Positions 1 to 6,240 of a stretch of DNA of 8,399 nucleotides are shown one piece after another; the stretch's first letter is position 1; every line of letters begins with the position of its first letter. Below the pieces are notes generated by a model. That model saw only the letters and a program-made list of their open reading frames with translations, was not told the origin of the DNA and did no database searches. The DNA lies in the NCBI GenBank assembly GCA_023443485.1, contig JAEZUH010000021.1, positions 1-8,399 on the forward strand, written 5' to 3'. The position numbers and the translations under genes were made by a program. Source of the stretch: Bacillota bacterium. Its GTDB lineage: Bacteria; Bacillota_I; Bacilli_A; RFN20; CAG-826.

Positions 1-71
1 ATTATAAAGTTTACGAAATATTAAAGTATTCTTTTGCGAACTAGTAATAATTAAAGAAGTTTTAATAATTT

Positions 72-104
72 TTGTTTCTATCTAAACTGTTGTGTTAATA
101 TAAT
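72..104 (+). promoter_or_regulatory. Likely promoter of the XRE-M18 gene
   Basis: A TTGTTT element (72-77) lies 18 bases upstream of TAATAT (96-101), which is preceded by an extended -10 TG at 93-94. A perfect TATAAT (99-104) overlaps it. Transcription would start near 108-112, just before the start codon at 124, so the untranslated leader would be very short. A GAAAGAAG stretch at 109-116 is the only possible ribosome binding site and is weak. The region is AT-rich, so chance matches are likely. Confidence 0.45.
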
Positions 105-123
105 TGTAGAAAGAAGTGTTTTT

Positions 124-1572
124 ATGACAAAAATACAAGAAATAAGAAAGAAAAGCGGATTTACACAACAAGAAATAGCAAAAAAACTTGGTATTTCACA
201 ACAAGCATACGGAAATTATGAAAGAGATGCTTTATCTATTCCTGTCAAAATGATGGATAAAATAGCCAAAATCCTAATGATTGATCCCTCTCAACTGACT
301 TATGAATCTGAATTAGAGAATGATTCAATCACCGAATTCCTTCATAAGTCTTTAACTGCCTATCACGCGGTTCATAACGCGATTAGCCTATTAGAAAAAG
401 AGGGATTTCAAGAACTCAAAGAATCTAAGAGTTGGAATATTAAAGCCGGTGGCAAATACTATGTCACGAGGAATAGAAGCGCTCTTATTGCTTTTATAGT
501 TGGTGATTTGTCTCACTATGCTTTTAACATTGCTTCCTGCCATACTGATTCACCTGCTTTAAAAATTAAAGGTAATAGCTTACTTGATTCAGTAGAAGGT
601 AAACGGATCAACGTCGAGAAGTACGGAGGATTAATCAACTATACTTTCTTAGATATTCCTTTAAAGATTGGTGGAAGAGTGTTTGTGGAAAAAGAACACG
701 GGATGGAAGAAAGATTATTTTCAAGTGATTTCACAGTTAATATTCCCAGTTTAGCCATTCATCATAACCCAACCGTTAACGAAGGAGTGGAACTCAAAAC
801 ACAAAGCGATATGCTTCCTTTATTAGGCAAATGTGATGACTTATACAAAGCCTTATTGCCTAATGAAAATATCATCGATGCTGATTTATATTGTGTGCCT
901 TTTGTTAAACCAACCTATACCGGCATTGACTCGGAATTTTTAGTCTCTCCTCGTATTGACAATCTATCTAGTTTATATGCGATTGTGAAGGCCATTAGTG
1001 AAGCCAATACCAAAGGTATAGCCATGCTTTACGCCACGGATAACGAAGAGATTGGTAGTCTATCCAAACAAGGTGCTGAATCAATCTTCTTAGCTAATGT
1101 ATTAGATAGAATTAATATTGCCTTAAATAAATCAAAAGATGATTATCATCAAGCCATATCTAATGGATTCATGTTATCGATTGATAATGGACATGCTGCT
1201 CATCCTGCTCATCCAGAAAAGAGCGATCCAGTAGTGATGGCTAAACTCAACCAAGGAGTGGTGATTAAACATCATCCCAATTACGCCACTGATGGTTTTA
1301 GTAGTGCCATTGTTAAATCAATCGCTAAAAAGAACGATATCTTAGTTCAAGATTACTACAACAATAGCGATGTCCGCTGTGGCTCAACTATTGGACTAGT
1401 TAGTAGCGCTCAACTTGGCATCAATACCTGTGATATAGGTCTAGCCGAACTTGCCATGCATTCTGGTATTGAAACAGTCGGTAAATATGACATTCAAAGG
1501 ATGATAAAGTTAGTGAAGTGTTTCTTTGAAACCAATATCGAAATCAACGATAAGCAAACAATTATCAAATAA
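124..1572 (+). CDS. XRE-type helix-turn-helix domain fused to M18 family aminopeptidase
   Basis: A 482-residue protein with two domains in one uninterrupted frame. Residues about 4-58 form a complete XRE/Cro helix-turn-helix (FTQQEIAKKLGIS at 13-25, then QQAYGNYERD). Residues about 67-475 are a full M18 (aspartyl aminopeptidase-like) zinc peptidase. All expected metal and catalytic residues are visible: H140 and D142 in CHTDSP, D279 in SPRIDN, E308 and E309 in TDNEEIGS, D354 in SIDNGHA, and H446 in AMHSGIE. The M18 domain starts at its normal N-terminus (HKSLTAYHAVHNA), so the HTH is an addition and not a replacement. M18 enzymes remove N-terminal acidic or neutral residues from peptides in the cytoplasm as large oligomers. 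The added domain suggests DNA binding, perhaps autoregulation or peptide-responsive regulation, but no target is visible. The gene appears monocistronic. Its ribosome binding site is weak. The peptidase identity is firm; the role of the fusion is unknown. Confidence 0.93.
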   Translation: MTKIQEIRKKSGFTQQEIAKKLGISQQAYGNYERDALSIPVKMMDKIAKILMIDPSQLTYESELENDSITEFLHKSLTAYHAVHNAISLLEKEGFQELKESKSWNIKAGGKYYVTRNRSALIAFIVGDLSHYAFNIASCHTDSPALKIKGNSLLDSVEGKRINVEKYGGLINYTFLDIPLKIGGRVFVEKEHGMEERLFSSDFTVNIPSLAIHHNPTVNEGVELKTQSDMLPLLGKCDDLYKALLPNENIIDADLYCVPFVKPTYTGIDSEFLVSPRIDNLSSLYAIVKAISEANTKGIAMLYATDNEEIGSLSKQGAESIFLANVLDRINIALNKSKDDYHQAISNGFMLSIDNGHAAHPAHPEKSDPVVMAKLNQGVVIKHHPNYATDGFSSAIVKSIAKKNDILVQDYYNNSDVRCGSTIGLVSSAQLGINTCDIGLAELAMHSGIETVGKYDIQRMIKLVKCFFETNIEINDKQTIIK

Positions 1573-1653
1573 TTTGAATTCTTGGTTTTTTATCTTGTTC
1601 CTGTCTCTTTTTGACGTCGATTTCACTAAAAGTAACGATATTTCTTATTTGGA

Positions 1654-1682
1654 TTGACCAAAACATTTATCTTGGTTAGGAT
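1654..1682 (+). promoter_or_regulatory. Promoter for the riboswitch-antiporter operon
   Basis: TTGACC (1654-1659, five of six consensus matches) is separated by exactly 17 bases from TAGGAT (1677-1682, four of six). The predicted start, about 1688-1690, falls at the first base of the riboswitch P1 helix, which supports this over other candidates. The stretch 1573-1653 upstream shows no gene and no convincing terminator. Confidence 0.6.
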
Positions 1683-1687
1683 TAGTG

Positions 1688-1795
1688 TAATCTCCGAATC
1701 ACAGATAAGAGTGGGGGACCCAATTACTGGGGTGAATCACCAGAGAGGAAACTTAATTTCCTTAACCCGTCAGCTAACCTCATAGGAGTCATTAA
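1688..1795 (+). promoter_or_regulatory. c-di-AMP riboswitch (ydaO/yuaA leader)
   Basis: Conserved blocks of the ydaO/yuaA class occur in the right order: CCGAATC (1694-1700), GTGGGGGACCCAA at about 1711-1723, GGGGTGAATC just after it, AGAGGAAAC at about 1743-1751, and CCCGTCAGCTAACCTC (1766-1781). The ends can pair as P1: CTCC (1692-1695) with GGAG (1785-1788), extended by TAAT (1688-1691) with ATTA (1791-1794) across a two-base bulge. An intrinsic terminator follows directly. The family normally senses c-di-AMP and shuts off expression when the ligand is high. It often controls potassium or osmolyte transport and cell-wall genes, which fits the cation antiporter downstream. The class is clear from the motifs; the ligand is taken from the family. 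Confidence 0.93.
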
Positions 1796-1821
1796 GCGCA
1801 TAGCGATTGTTATGCGTTTTT
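1794..1821 (+). terminator. Riboswitch expression-platform terminator
   Basis: CGCATAGC (1797-1804) pairs with GTTATGCG (1809-1816), including one G-U pair, around a four-base GATT loop. Five T follow at 1817-1821, and A-T pairs extend the base of the stem. It starts right after the aptamer and ends before the ribosome binding site, as expected of a transcriptional off-switch. Confidence 0.88.
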
Positions 1822-1831
1822 ATATGGCAAT

Positions 1832-1838
1832 GAGGAGG
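1832..1838 (+). promoter_or_regulatory. Ribosome binding site fixing the antiporter start
   Basis: GAGGAGG lies six bases before ATG 1845. It decides against the in-frame ATG at 1812, which lies inside the terminator stem and has no ribosome binding site. Confidence 0.85.
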
Positions 1839-1844
1839 ACACAT

Positions 1845-3203
1845 ATGTATATTTTGATTGTCAAAATTGCGGTCGTGCTTTTATTTGGGTTCATCGGGGG
1901 AAAGATTGCTAGCAAATTGAAATTACCGGAAGTGTCAGGTTATTTAATTTTCGGCATCTTGCTCGGGCCATCGCTGGGACTAATCGTTCCTGATTTTGGA
2001 GGGATTGTTACTTCTACTGATCAAGAATCATTAAAGTTTATTGGCGATATCGCCCTATCCTTTATTGCTTTCAGTATTGGCTCAGAATTCAATATTCGAT
2101 CTCTAAAGAAAACAGGCAAGGCGGTCAACATCATCACCTTATTAGAAGTGGTCTTTGCGGTTGTCTTTGTTTTCATCGCTTTGTTATTTATTCCTAAACC
2201 AAGTGAAATCACTAGTGGATATGCCCCATTTAGCAAAGAAAACATCTCATTTGTTTTGATTTTAGCTTCGATGTCCGCCGCGACCGCTCCGGCTGCAACA
2301 TTAATGGTTATTCGCCAATATCGCGCTCATGGGCCTTTAACTAAGACGATTTTACCAGTTACGGCTCTCGATGATATTTATGGCATTGTCATTTTCGGTT
2401 TATGCATTTCAATCGCTCAGATTTTGACTTCCAGTACAGGAAATATGCCATTATGGCTCATGATTCTTAAACCCCTAATCGAAGTTTTTGGATCAATTTT
2501 AATTGGTATCATAATTGGAGTTGTCCTTTCAATTGTTGTTAACAAATTTGCTAAAAATCGAGATGGCAAACAAGTTTTATCCGTGATGGCTATTTTGTTC
2601 TCGATTGGAATTATTTGGTTACTTAACAATAGTCTTGATTCCATCGGGATTAGTTTCTCACCTTTACTAGTGAATATTATGGTCGGTACGATGATTACTA
2701 ACTTAGCTAAAAAACCTCATGAAACCTTCTCATCGCTCAATGACTTAGCCACTCCAATATATATCCTCTTCTTTACTCTGGCTGGCGCTAGTCTGGATTT
2801 GAATATTCTTAAAACTTCAGGCATAGTGATATTGTTGAGCGGTATCTATATCTTAGCTCGTGGTCTTGGAAAATATACTGGAGCGACAGTTGGGGCAATA
2901 ATTGCTCAATCCCCCCCGACAGTGAAAAAGTATTTAGGGTTTGGCCTATTACCACAAGGTGGTATCTCATTAGGTTTATTGGTTGTTGTATCAAGCAAGA
3001 TGCCTGCTTTCTATCAATGGATGGCGACCATTATCATGCTTAGCATCATGGTGTATGAAACTAGTGGACCAATATTCGCCAAATTCGCAATCAGCAAAGC
3101 TGGAGAGGTCAATGGTCTTGACCGACTTCAGGAATTATCTAATCTTGAAGTAGTGGAAAATAAACAAGCGGAAGAAAAAGTAAGTACCGCAGAAGGAGTT
3201 TAA
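1845..3203 (+). CDS. CPA2-type cation/proton antiporter (Kef/NapA-like membrane domain)
   Basis: A 452-residue integral membrane protein of the sodium/hydrogen exchanger family, with about 11-13 hydrophobic segments. The first helix starts at the chosen Met. The N-terminal block KLPEVSGYLIFGILLGPSLG is typical of CPA2 proteins. The paired acidic motif ALDDIYG places D176 and D177 at the ion site, the DD signature of CPA2 exchangers such as NapA. SAATAPAATLMVIRQ (about 144-158) matches the crossed unwound helix. GLLPQGGISLGL lies near the C-terminal transport helices. The membrane domain is followed only by an acidic tail of about 35 residues; RCK_N and RCK_C domains, present in c-di-AMP-binding CpaA, are absent. 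The start follows GAGGAGG at 1832-1838. Control by the c-di-AMP riboswitch suggests potassium or sodium export against protons. The exact cation cannot be read from the sequence. Confidence 0.92.
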   Translation: MYILIVKIAVVLLFGFIGGKIASKLKLPEVSGYLIFGILLGPSLGLIVPDFGGIVTSTDQESLKFIGDIALSFIAFSIGSEFNIRSLKKTGKAVNIITLLEVVFAVVFVFIALLFIPKPSEITSGYAPFSKENISFVLILASMSAATAPAATLMVIRQYRAHGPLTKTILPVTALDDIYGIVIFGLCISIAQILTSSTGNMPLWLMILKPLIEVFGSILIGIIIGVVLSIVVNKFAKNRDGKQVLSVMAILFSIGIIWLLNNSLDSIGISFSPLLVNIMVGTMITNLAKKPHETFSSLNDLATPIYILFFTLAGASLDLNILKTSGIVILLSGIYILARGLGKYTGATVGAIIAQSPPTVKKYLGFGLLPQGGISLGLLVVVSSKMPAFYQWMATIIMLSIMVYETSGPIFAKFAISKAGEVNGLDRLQELSNLEVVENKQAEEKVSTAEGV

Positions 3204-3204
3204 T

Positions 3205-3561
3205 ATGCAAGTGCTATTTATTGTCTTAAATGACTTATCATACGAGAGTGAAATCTTAAAAGTGTTCATCGATAAAAAAGTTCGAGGAGCAACGATTATC
3301 GATTCCGAAGGGATGGCGAAAGCTGTCGTGCAAAATGAAGGATTAGAATTATTTTTTGATGGTCCTTTCGCTAATTCATTACCGAAGAATATTGGCGATA
3401 GTAAAACATTTTTCACAGTCATTCCTAACGATGATTTGCTTAAAGAACTAGTGGATGATATTCAAAAGCTTCTTCACACCTCTAATCAAGAGACAGTTGG
3501 CTTTATGTTCGCTGTCCCTGTCTCTGGCATCTATCCTCTTAAAAAGAAACCCATTGTCTAA
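3205..3561 (+). CDS. Small PII-like (GlnB-fold) protein, probable antiporter partner
   Basis: A 118-residue soluble protein whose predicted order fits the PII ferredoxin-like fold. The elements are strand QVLFIVLN (2-9), helix about 12-25, strand RGATIIDSEGM (27-37), a long T-loop-like segment (38-66), strand TFFTVIP (68-74), helix DDLLKELVDDIQKLL (76-90), and strand GFMFAVPVSGIY (99-110), which resembles the GKIFVLPV strand of PII proteins. It begins one base after the antiporter stop codon, with AAGGAG (3193-3198) inside the end of that gene, so the two are translationally linked. PII-like proteins bind nucleotides as trimers and gate membrane transporters with the T-loop. By position this one probably regulates the antiporter. 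It lacks the GGFL hallmark of the c-di-AMP receptor DarA/PstA, so its ligand is unknown. Assignment rests on pattern and fold, without a search. Confidence 0.7.
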   Translation: MQVLFIVLNDLSYESEILKVFIDKKVRGATIIDSEGMAKAVVQNEGLELFFDGPFANSLPKNIGDSKTFFTVIPNDDLLKELVDDIQKLLHTSNQETVGFMFAVPVSGIYPLKKKPIV

Positions 3562-3604
3562 GCTTATATTGCTTGAATAAACGCTCAAACAAATTATGGG
3601 GTTG

Positions 3605-3661
3605 TAAGATTCATCTTATGATTCAAAAATACCATCTTATCAGTACTTATCTATCGATAAG
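3605..3661 (+). repeat. Phased CTTATC/GATAAG repeats, possible operator
   Basis: CTTATG (3615-3620), CTTATC (3636-3641), CTTATC (3646-3651) and inverted GATAAG (3656-3661) start 21, 10 and 10 bases apart, on one face of the helix. A palindrome, TAAGAT-TC-ATCTTA (3605-3618), includes the first copy. The last pair can form a six-base-pair hairpin that touches the ribosome binding site of the truncated ABC gene (AAGGGG, 3659-3664). It could be a repressor site or an RNA hairpin. The function is inference only. Confidence 0.4.
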
Positions 3662-3672
3662 GGGATTTAGCC

Positions 3673-3996
3673 ATGAATAAAGTCGAGCGTAATATTATAG
3701 AAGTAAAACATTTGAAGAAATACTTTGGGCAGGTTAAAGCTGTCGATGATATTTCTTTTTGTGTGAAGGAAGGCGAATTATTCGCTTTTCTTGGTCTCAA
3801 TGGAGCGGGAAAATCAACAACCATCAATGTCATCGCGGGGATCTTACAAAAAGATAGTGGGACGGTCCTCATTGATGGAATCGATATCGATACTCATTGT
3901 GAAGAGACAAAAACCAAAGCCTTTTTCGTTCAACTTGAAAAGATCACTGAAGTAGCTAACGCCACGCTCTTTAAATCTGCTCATTTTGTTGATTAA
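3673..3996 (+). pseudogene. Truncated ABC transporter ATP-binding protein (remnant)
   Basis: A 107-residue frame beginning after a good AAGGGG site. Residues 8-78 match the start of an ABC-type drug or multidrug exporter ATPase: aromatic A-loop Y17, Walker A GLNGAGKST (41-49), then GILQKDSGTVLIDGIDI (56-72). After about residue 79 the similarity stops. The Q-loop, LSGGQ signature, Walker B and H-loop are all absent, and the tail (KAFFVQLEKITEVANATLF) matches nothing I recognise. A functional subunit is usually 230-310 residues long and would be followed by a permease gene; neither is present. The simplest reading is an internal or 3' deletion, with the breakpoint near 3905-3915, that left a nonfunctional stub. 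The intact promoter-proximal region and start site suggest a fairly recent loss. Confidence 0.8.
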
Positions 3997-4051
3997 GATG
4001 TTCTATAAAAAGAAGATGCATTTTGTTGCATCCTCTTAATCATTTAATTTT
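3991..4051. terminator. Nested two-way terminator between convergent genes
   Basis: Outer arms GATTAAGA (3991-3998) and TCTTAATC (4034-4041) enclose an inner hairpin, GATGCA (4015-4020) with TGCATC (4027-4032). On the minus strand the inner stem, extended by AAGAG/CTTCTT pairs, is followed directly by a T run, giving a good terminator for the membrane-protein gene. On the plus strand a T run (about 4048-4054) lies a few bases past the outer arm. The structure overlaps the stop codon of the ABC remnant. Confidence 0.7.
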
Positions 4052-4439
4052 TTTGAACTCTTTTTGTTAGCACAAACAGAACAATTTCATAGATGATATC
4101 AGCCGCAAATATAGCGACTGGAATCAAAAATAATAACGAAGTTCCAATTACGCCAAAATAGAGGAAAAATAAAAAACATAAACCAAGTACGACTATGCAA
4201 GGGATTCTCATTTTATCTCCAAAAACGAGGCGAGCGAGAACAAATGATGTCGTCGCTAAAGGCAAACTAAAAACTAAAACTATGAGAAAATAGGTAATTA
4301 GGGATGGATTGGTGAAGTTAACGGAATTAGATGCTGGACTCACCCACGAATCATCTGACTTAATAATTGGCAGGAAAAGAAATGAAAGTGCTAACAATAT
4401 TAGGACAGACCTAATAAAAACGACAAACTTCTTATTCAT
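4044..4439 (-). CDS. Hypothetical four-helix membrane protein
   Basis: 131 residues, not recognised as a named family. After a short basic start (MNKK) there are about four hydrophobic segments, near 7-26, 47-70, 79-97 and 99-125, and a basic end (TKRVQKN). The loop between the first two segments (about 27-46) is polar and rich in Ser and Asn. By the positive-inside rule both ends probably face the cytoplasm. There is no signal peptidase site and no catalytic motif. The start is supported by AGGAG nine to ten bases upstream (minus strand, 4446-4450), and the gene has its own promoter. It lies 57 bases downstream of the lyase gene on the same strand, so read-through from that gene is also possible. 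It ends at the shared terminator. Confidence 0.75.
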   Translation of the reverse strand: MNKKFVVFIRSVLILLALSFLFLPIIKSDDSWVSPASNSVNFTNPSLITYFLIVLVFSLPLATTSFVLARLVFGDKMRIPCIVVLGLCFLFFLYFGVIGTSLLFLIPVAIFAADIIYEIVLFVLTKRVQKN

Positions 4440-4462
4440 AAATTTCTCCTAACACTGTATTA

Positions 4463-4490
4463 ATTATAAACCCAAAATTTAATTAGTAAA
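4463..4490 (-). promoter_or_regulatory. Promoter of the small membrane-protein gene
   Basis: Read on the minus strand, TTTACT (4490-4485) is followed after 16 bases by a perfect TATAAT (4468-4463). Transcription would begin near 4455, leaving about 16 bases before the start codon with an AGGAG site inside. The stretch is AT-rich, so confidence is moderate. Confidence 0.55.
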
Positions 4491-4496
4491 AATTGT

Positions 4497-5948
4497 TTAT
4501 AAAGCGTCTTCGCCGAAGTCTTCAATGAACTTAGCGACTAGTCTTTCTTGCCAATCGCCGATTTCACCCAAGCGACCGATGAAGAAACGTAGGACTTTGG
4601 GTTCTTCAACAAATTTCAATCCCCCGATTAAGTCACGGTTTTTGTATAACCAAGCTAATCGATCAGTTAAGAAAGTGATATGAGAGAGAGTGAAAACTCT
4701 TCTTGGTAAAGCTAAACGGACAAGTTCTACAGAAGCGATATGCTCACTTCCATCGGGATTTCTCGCTTCTGAGATAGTGCCTCTTTCCATGCCTCTGGCT
4801 CCACTGATAATGTAGATAGCGGTGGCTAATACTCCCGCGGGGTATTCTTCATCTTTAACATGAGGCAGGAATTTTCTAGCGTTAATATGTAAACCCAATC
4901 CTCCTGCCGGAGTGATAATTGGGATACCTTCTTTTTGAAGCATAGTCGCGAATTCAGCGATGAATTCTGGACCTTGAGAAATCATGTCGATATCAAGGGT
5001 TTCCATAATGCCAACTGACATGGCTTCCATCTCTCGAACCGACATGCCACCATAGGTGAGAAAGCCTTCAAATAGTGGAACTAGAGCTTTCATATCATCG
5101 AAGAATTTCTTCTCTTTTAAGGCAAATCCGCCACCTCTCGCACAGCCCAACTTACGGGCGGAGAAGTAGATGATATCCGCACATTTGGCTATTTCTCTAA
5201 CGATGGTTAAAGTATCGACATCTTTATATTCTTTTTCTCTCACTTTGATGAAGTAGAGATTATCGGCTAATAAGGAAGCATCAATAACGACAAGAATGCC
5301 TTCTTTTTTGGCAAAAGCATGAACTTCTTTAATGCTTTTCATCGAGATAGGTTGCCCACCGATCAGGTTGGTGCCTAATTCGATGCGAATGAAAGGAACA
5401 TGGTTTCTACCAACCTTTGCGACAATGGCTTTTAATTTATTCATGTCCATATCACCTTTGAATGGGCAACTGCTAGTCGTTTTAATTGCTTCATCTAAGA
5501 AGCATTCTTCAACTGTTCCACCGCATTCCATAATATGAGCTTTCGTGGTGGTAAAGTGGTAATTCATCGGAACGATATCTCCTGGTTTGACATAGGTCTT
5601 AGCCAAGATATGTTCACAGGCTCGACCTTGGTGAGCGGGTAAGAAAAAGTTTGTCCCAAAGAAGTGATTAACGGTCTTTTCTAAGCGATAGAAGGTTTCG
5701 CTTCCGGCGTAAGCATCATCAGCGATACTCATGGCAGCGATTTGCTCATTGCTCATCGCGTTCGTGCCGCTATCGGTCAACATATCCAAAAATACGTCGC
5801 GATTACGTAGTAAGAAGGTATTATTACCTGCTTCTTGAATGGCTTTTAATCTTTCTTTGATCGGCAGTAAATTAATCTTTTGAACGATGCGAGCTTTATG
5901 CATCTCTAAGGGAAACGGGGCAGCTTTGAAACGGGCGATGTGTGACAT
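4497..5948 (-). CDS. Tyrosine phenol-lyase/tryptophanase family PLP-dependent beta-eliminating lyase
   Basis: 483 residues, full length for the family. Tyrosine phenol-lyase (TPL) splits tyrosine to phenol, pyruvate and ammonia, reversibly; tryptophanase does the same with tryptophan and indole. Visible features, with recalled Citrobacter TPL numbering in brackets, are: LTDSGTNAMS at 57-66, Y80 (Tyr71) in AYAGS, phosphate-binding HQGR at 106-109, N194 (Asn185) in GGQP context, D223 (Asp214) and PLP lysine K266 (Lys257) in SARK. Substrate carboxylate R411 (Arg404) and LRFF (453-456) are also kept. T133 in FTTT (Thr124) and R389 in MERG (Arg381) are the residues that bind the tyrosine hydroxyl, which favours TPL; tryptophanase has Asp and Ile there. 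Oddities are L226 for Arg217, R265 for Lys256 and L267 for Asp258. It is controlled by a tyrosine-type T-box. AAAGGA lies eight bases before the ATG. The family is certain; the substrate is probably tyrosine or an analogue. Confidence 0.9.
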   Translation of the reverse strand: MSHIARFKAAPFPLEMHKARIVQKINLLPIKERLKAIQEAGNNTFLLRNRDVFLDMLTDSGTNAMSNEQIAAMSIADDAYAGSETFYRLEKTVNHFFGTNFFLPAHQGRACEHILAKTYVKPGDIVPMNYHFTTTKAHIMECGGTVEECFLDEAIKTTSSCPFKGDMDMNKLKAIVAKVGRNHVPFIRIELGTNLIGGQPISMKSIKEVHAFAKKEGILVVIDASLLADNLYFIKVREKEYKDVDTLTIVREIAKCADIIYFSARKLGCARGGGFALKEKKFFDDMKALVPLFEGFLTYGGMSVREMEAMSVGIMETLDIDMISQGPEFIAEFATMLQKEGIPIITPAGGLGLHINARKFLPHVKDEEYPAGVLATAIYIISGARGMERGTISEARNPDGSEHIASVELVRLALPRRVFTLSHITFLTDRLAWLYKNRDLIGGLKFVEEPKVLRFFIGRLGEIGDWQERLVAKFIEDFGEDAL

Positions 5949-5978
5949 AAAAGTGTTCCTTTCTTAGCTAGTGGAAAC

Positions 5979-6018
5979 AAAAAACGATCTTATCCCTAGC
6001 TTATGGGACGAAGATCGT
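5979..6018 (-). terminator. T-box intrinsic terminator
   Basis: On the minus strand ACGATCTT (6018-6011) pairs with AAGATCGT (5991-5984), with an inner TCCC/GGGA extension, and six T follow (5984-5979). The inner CCC is also needed by the antiterminator, so the two structures exclude each other. Confidence 0.92.
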
Positions 6019-6234
6019 ATGATTTCCGCGGTACCACCCATGTTATGGCGATTTGCCATCACTTAACGAGTCTATTAACTCTTATCCTGATAACGGAGGA
6101 TTTCCGGAGTAGCCTACTATTAGTTCAGTACCCGACTTGAAAGTGTATATTACATATCCTCTTCTATTTGCTTACACCAACCGCAAACTCTCTATAAGAT
6201 TCTGGATATCTTTCTCTTTCGCACTGTCTTTGGC
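5979..6234 (-). promoter_or_regulatory. T-box leader with tyrosine (UAC) specifier
   Basis: The conserved T-box GGGTGGTACCGCGG lies at 6039-6026 on the minus strand. Stem I is recognisable: ATATCC (6209-6204) pairs with GGATAT (6159-6154), and GAAAG (6220-6216) with CTTTC (6143-6139). The distal AG-bulge/loop block is AGAGAG then GCGGTTGGTGTAAGC (about 6193-6170). The internal loop between the two helices holds TAC (6147-6145) followed by A6144 and the lower helix, the normal specifier position, so the codon is Tyr. The antiterminator forms from TGGG (6040-6037) with CCCA (6007-6004) and GCG (6029-6027) with CGT (6010-6008), leaving the seven-base bulge TGGTACC. The bulge TGGT pairs with a tRNA end ACCA, meaning discriminator A, as in tRNA-Tyr and unlike tRNA-Trp (G). 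Uncharged tRNA-Tyr should therefore allow read-through into the lyase gene. Confidence 0.93.
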
Positions 6235-6240
6235 TATCAC

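Noticed and set aside
1611..1642. TTGACG as -35 of the antiporter operon
   Set aside because: No acceptable -10 lies 16-18 bases downstream, and the start would be far upstream of the aptamer; the 1654-1682 pair fits better.
1812..1844. Upstream in-frame start giving an 11-residue longer antiporter
   Set aside because: The ATG lies inside the riboswitch terminator stem and has no ribosome binding site; ATG 1845 has GAGGAGG six bases upstream and begins at the first membrane helix.
2021..2994. Three minus-strand frames of 61-75 residues inside the antiporter gene
   Set aside because: Shadows of the antiporter coding sequence with no motif of their own.
3135..3422. 95-residue minus-strand frame
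   Set aside because: It lies across the antiporter end and the PII-like gene, which are better supported by family patterns and tight spacing.
5332..5538. 68-residue plus-strand frame
   Set aside because: Opposite-strand shadow inside the lyase gene, with no family resemblance.
5979..6234. Tryptophan T-box for a tryptophanase
   Set aside because: No TGG occurs at the specifier position (the only nearby TGG in stem I is in the conserved distal loop), and bulge TGGT does not match the G discriminator of tRNA-Trp.
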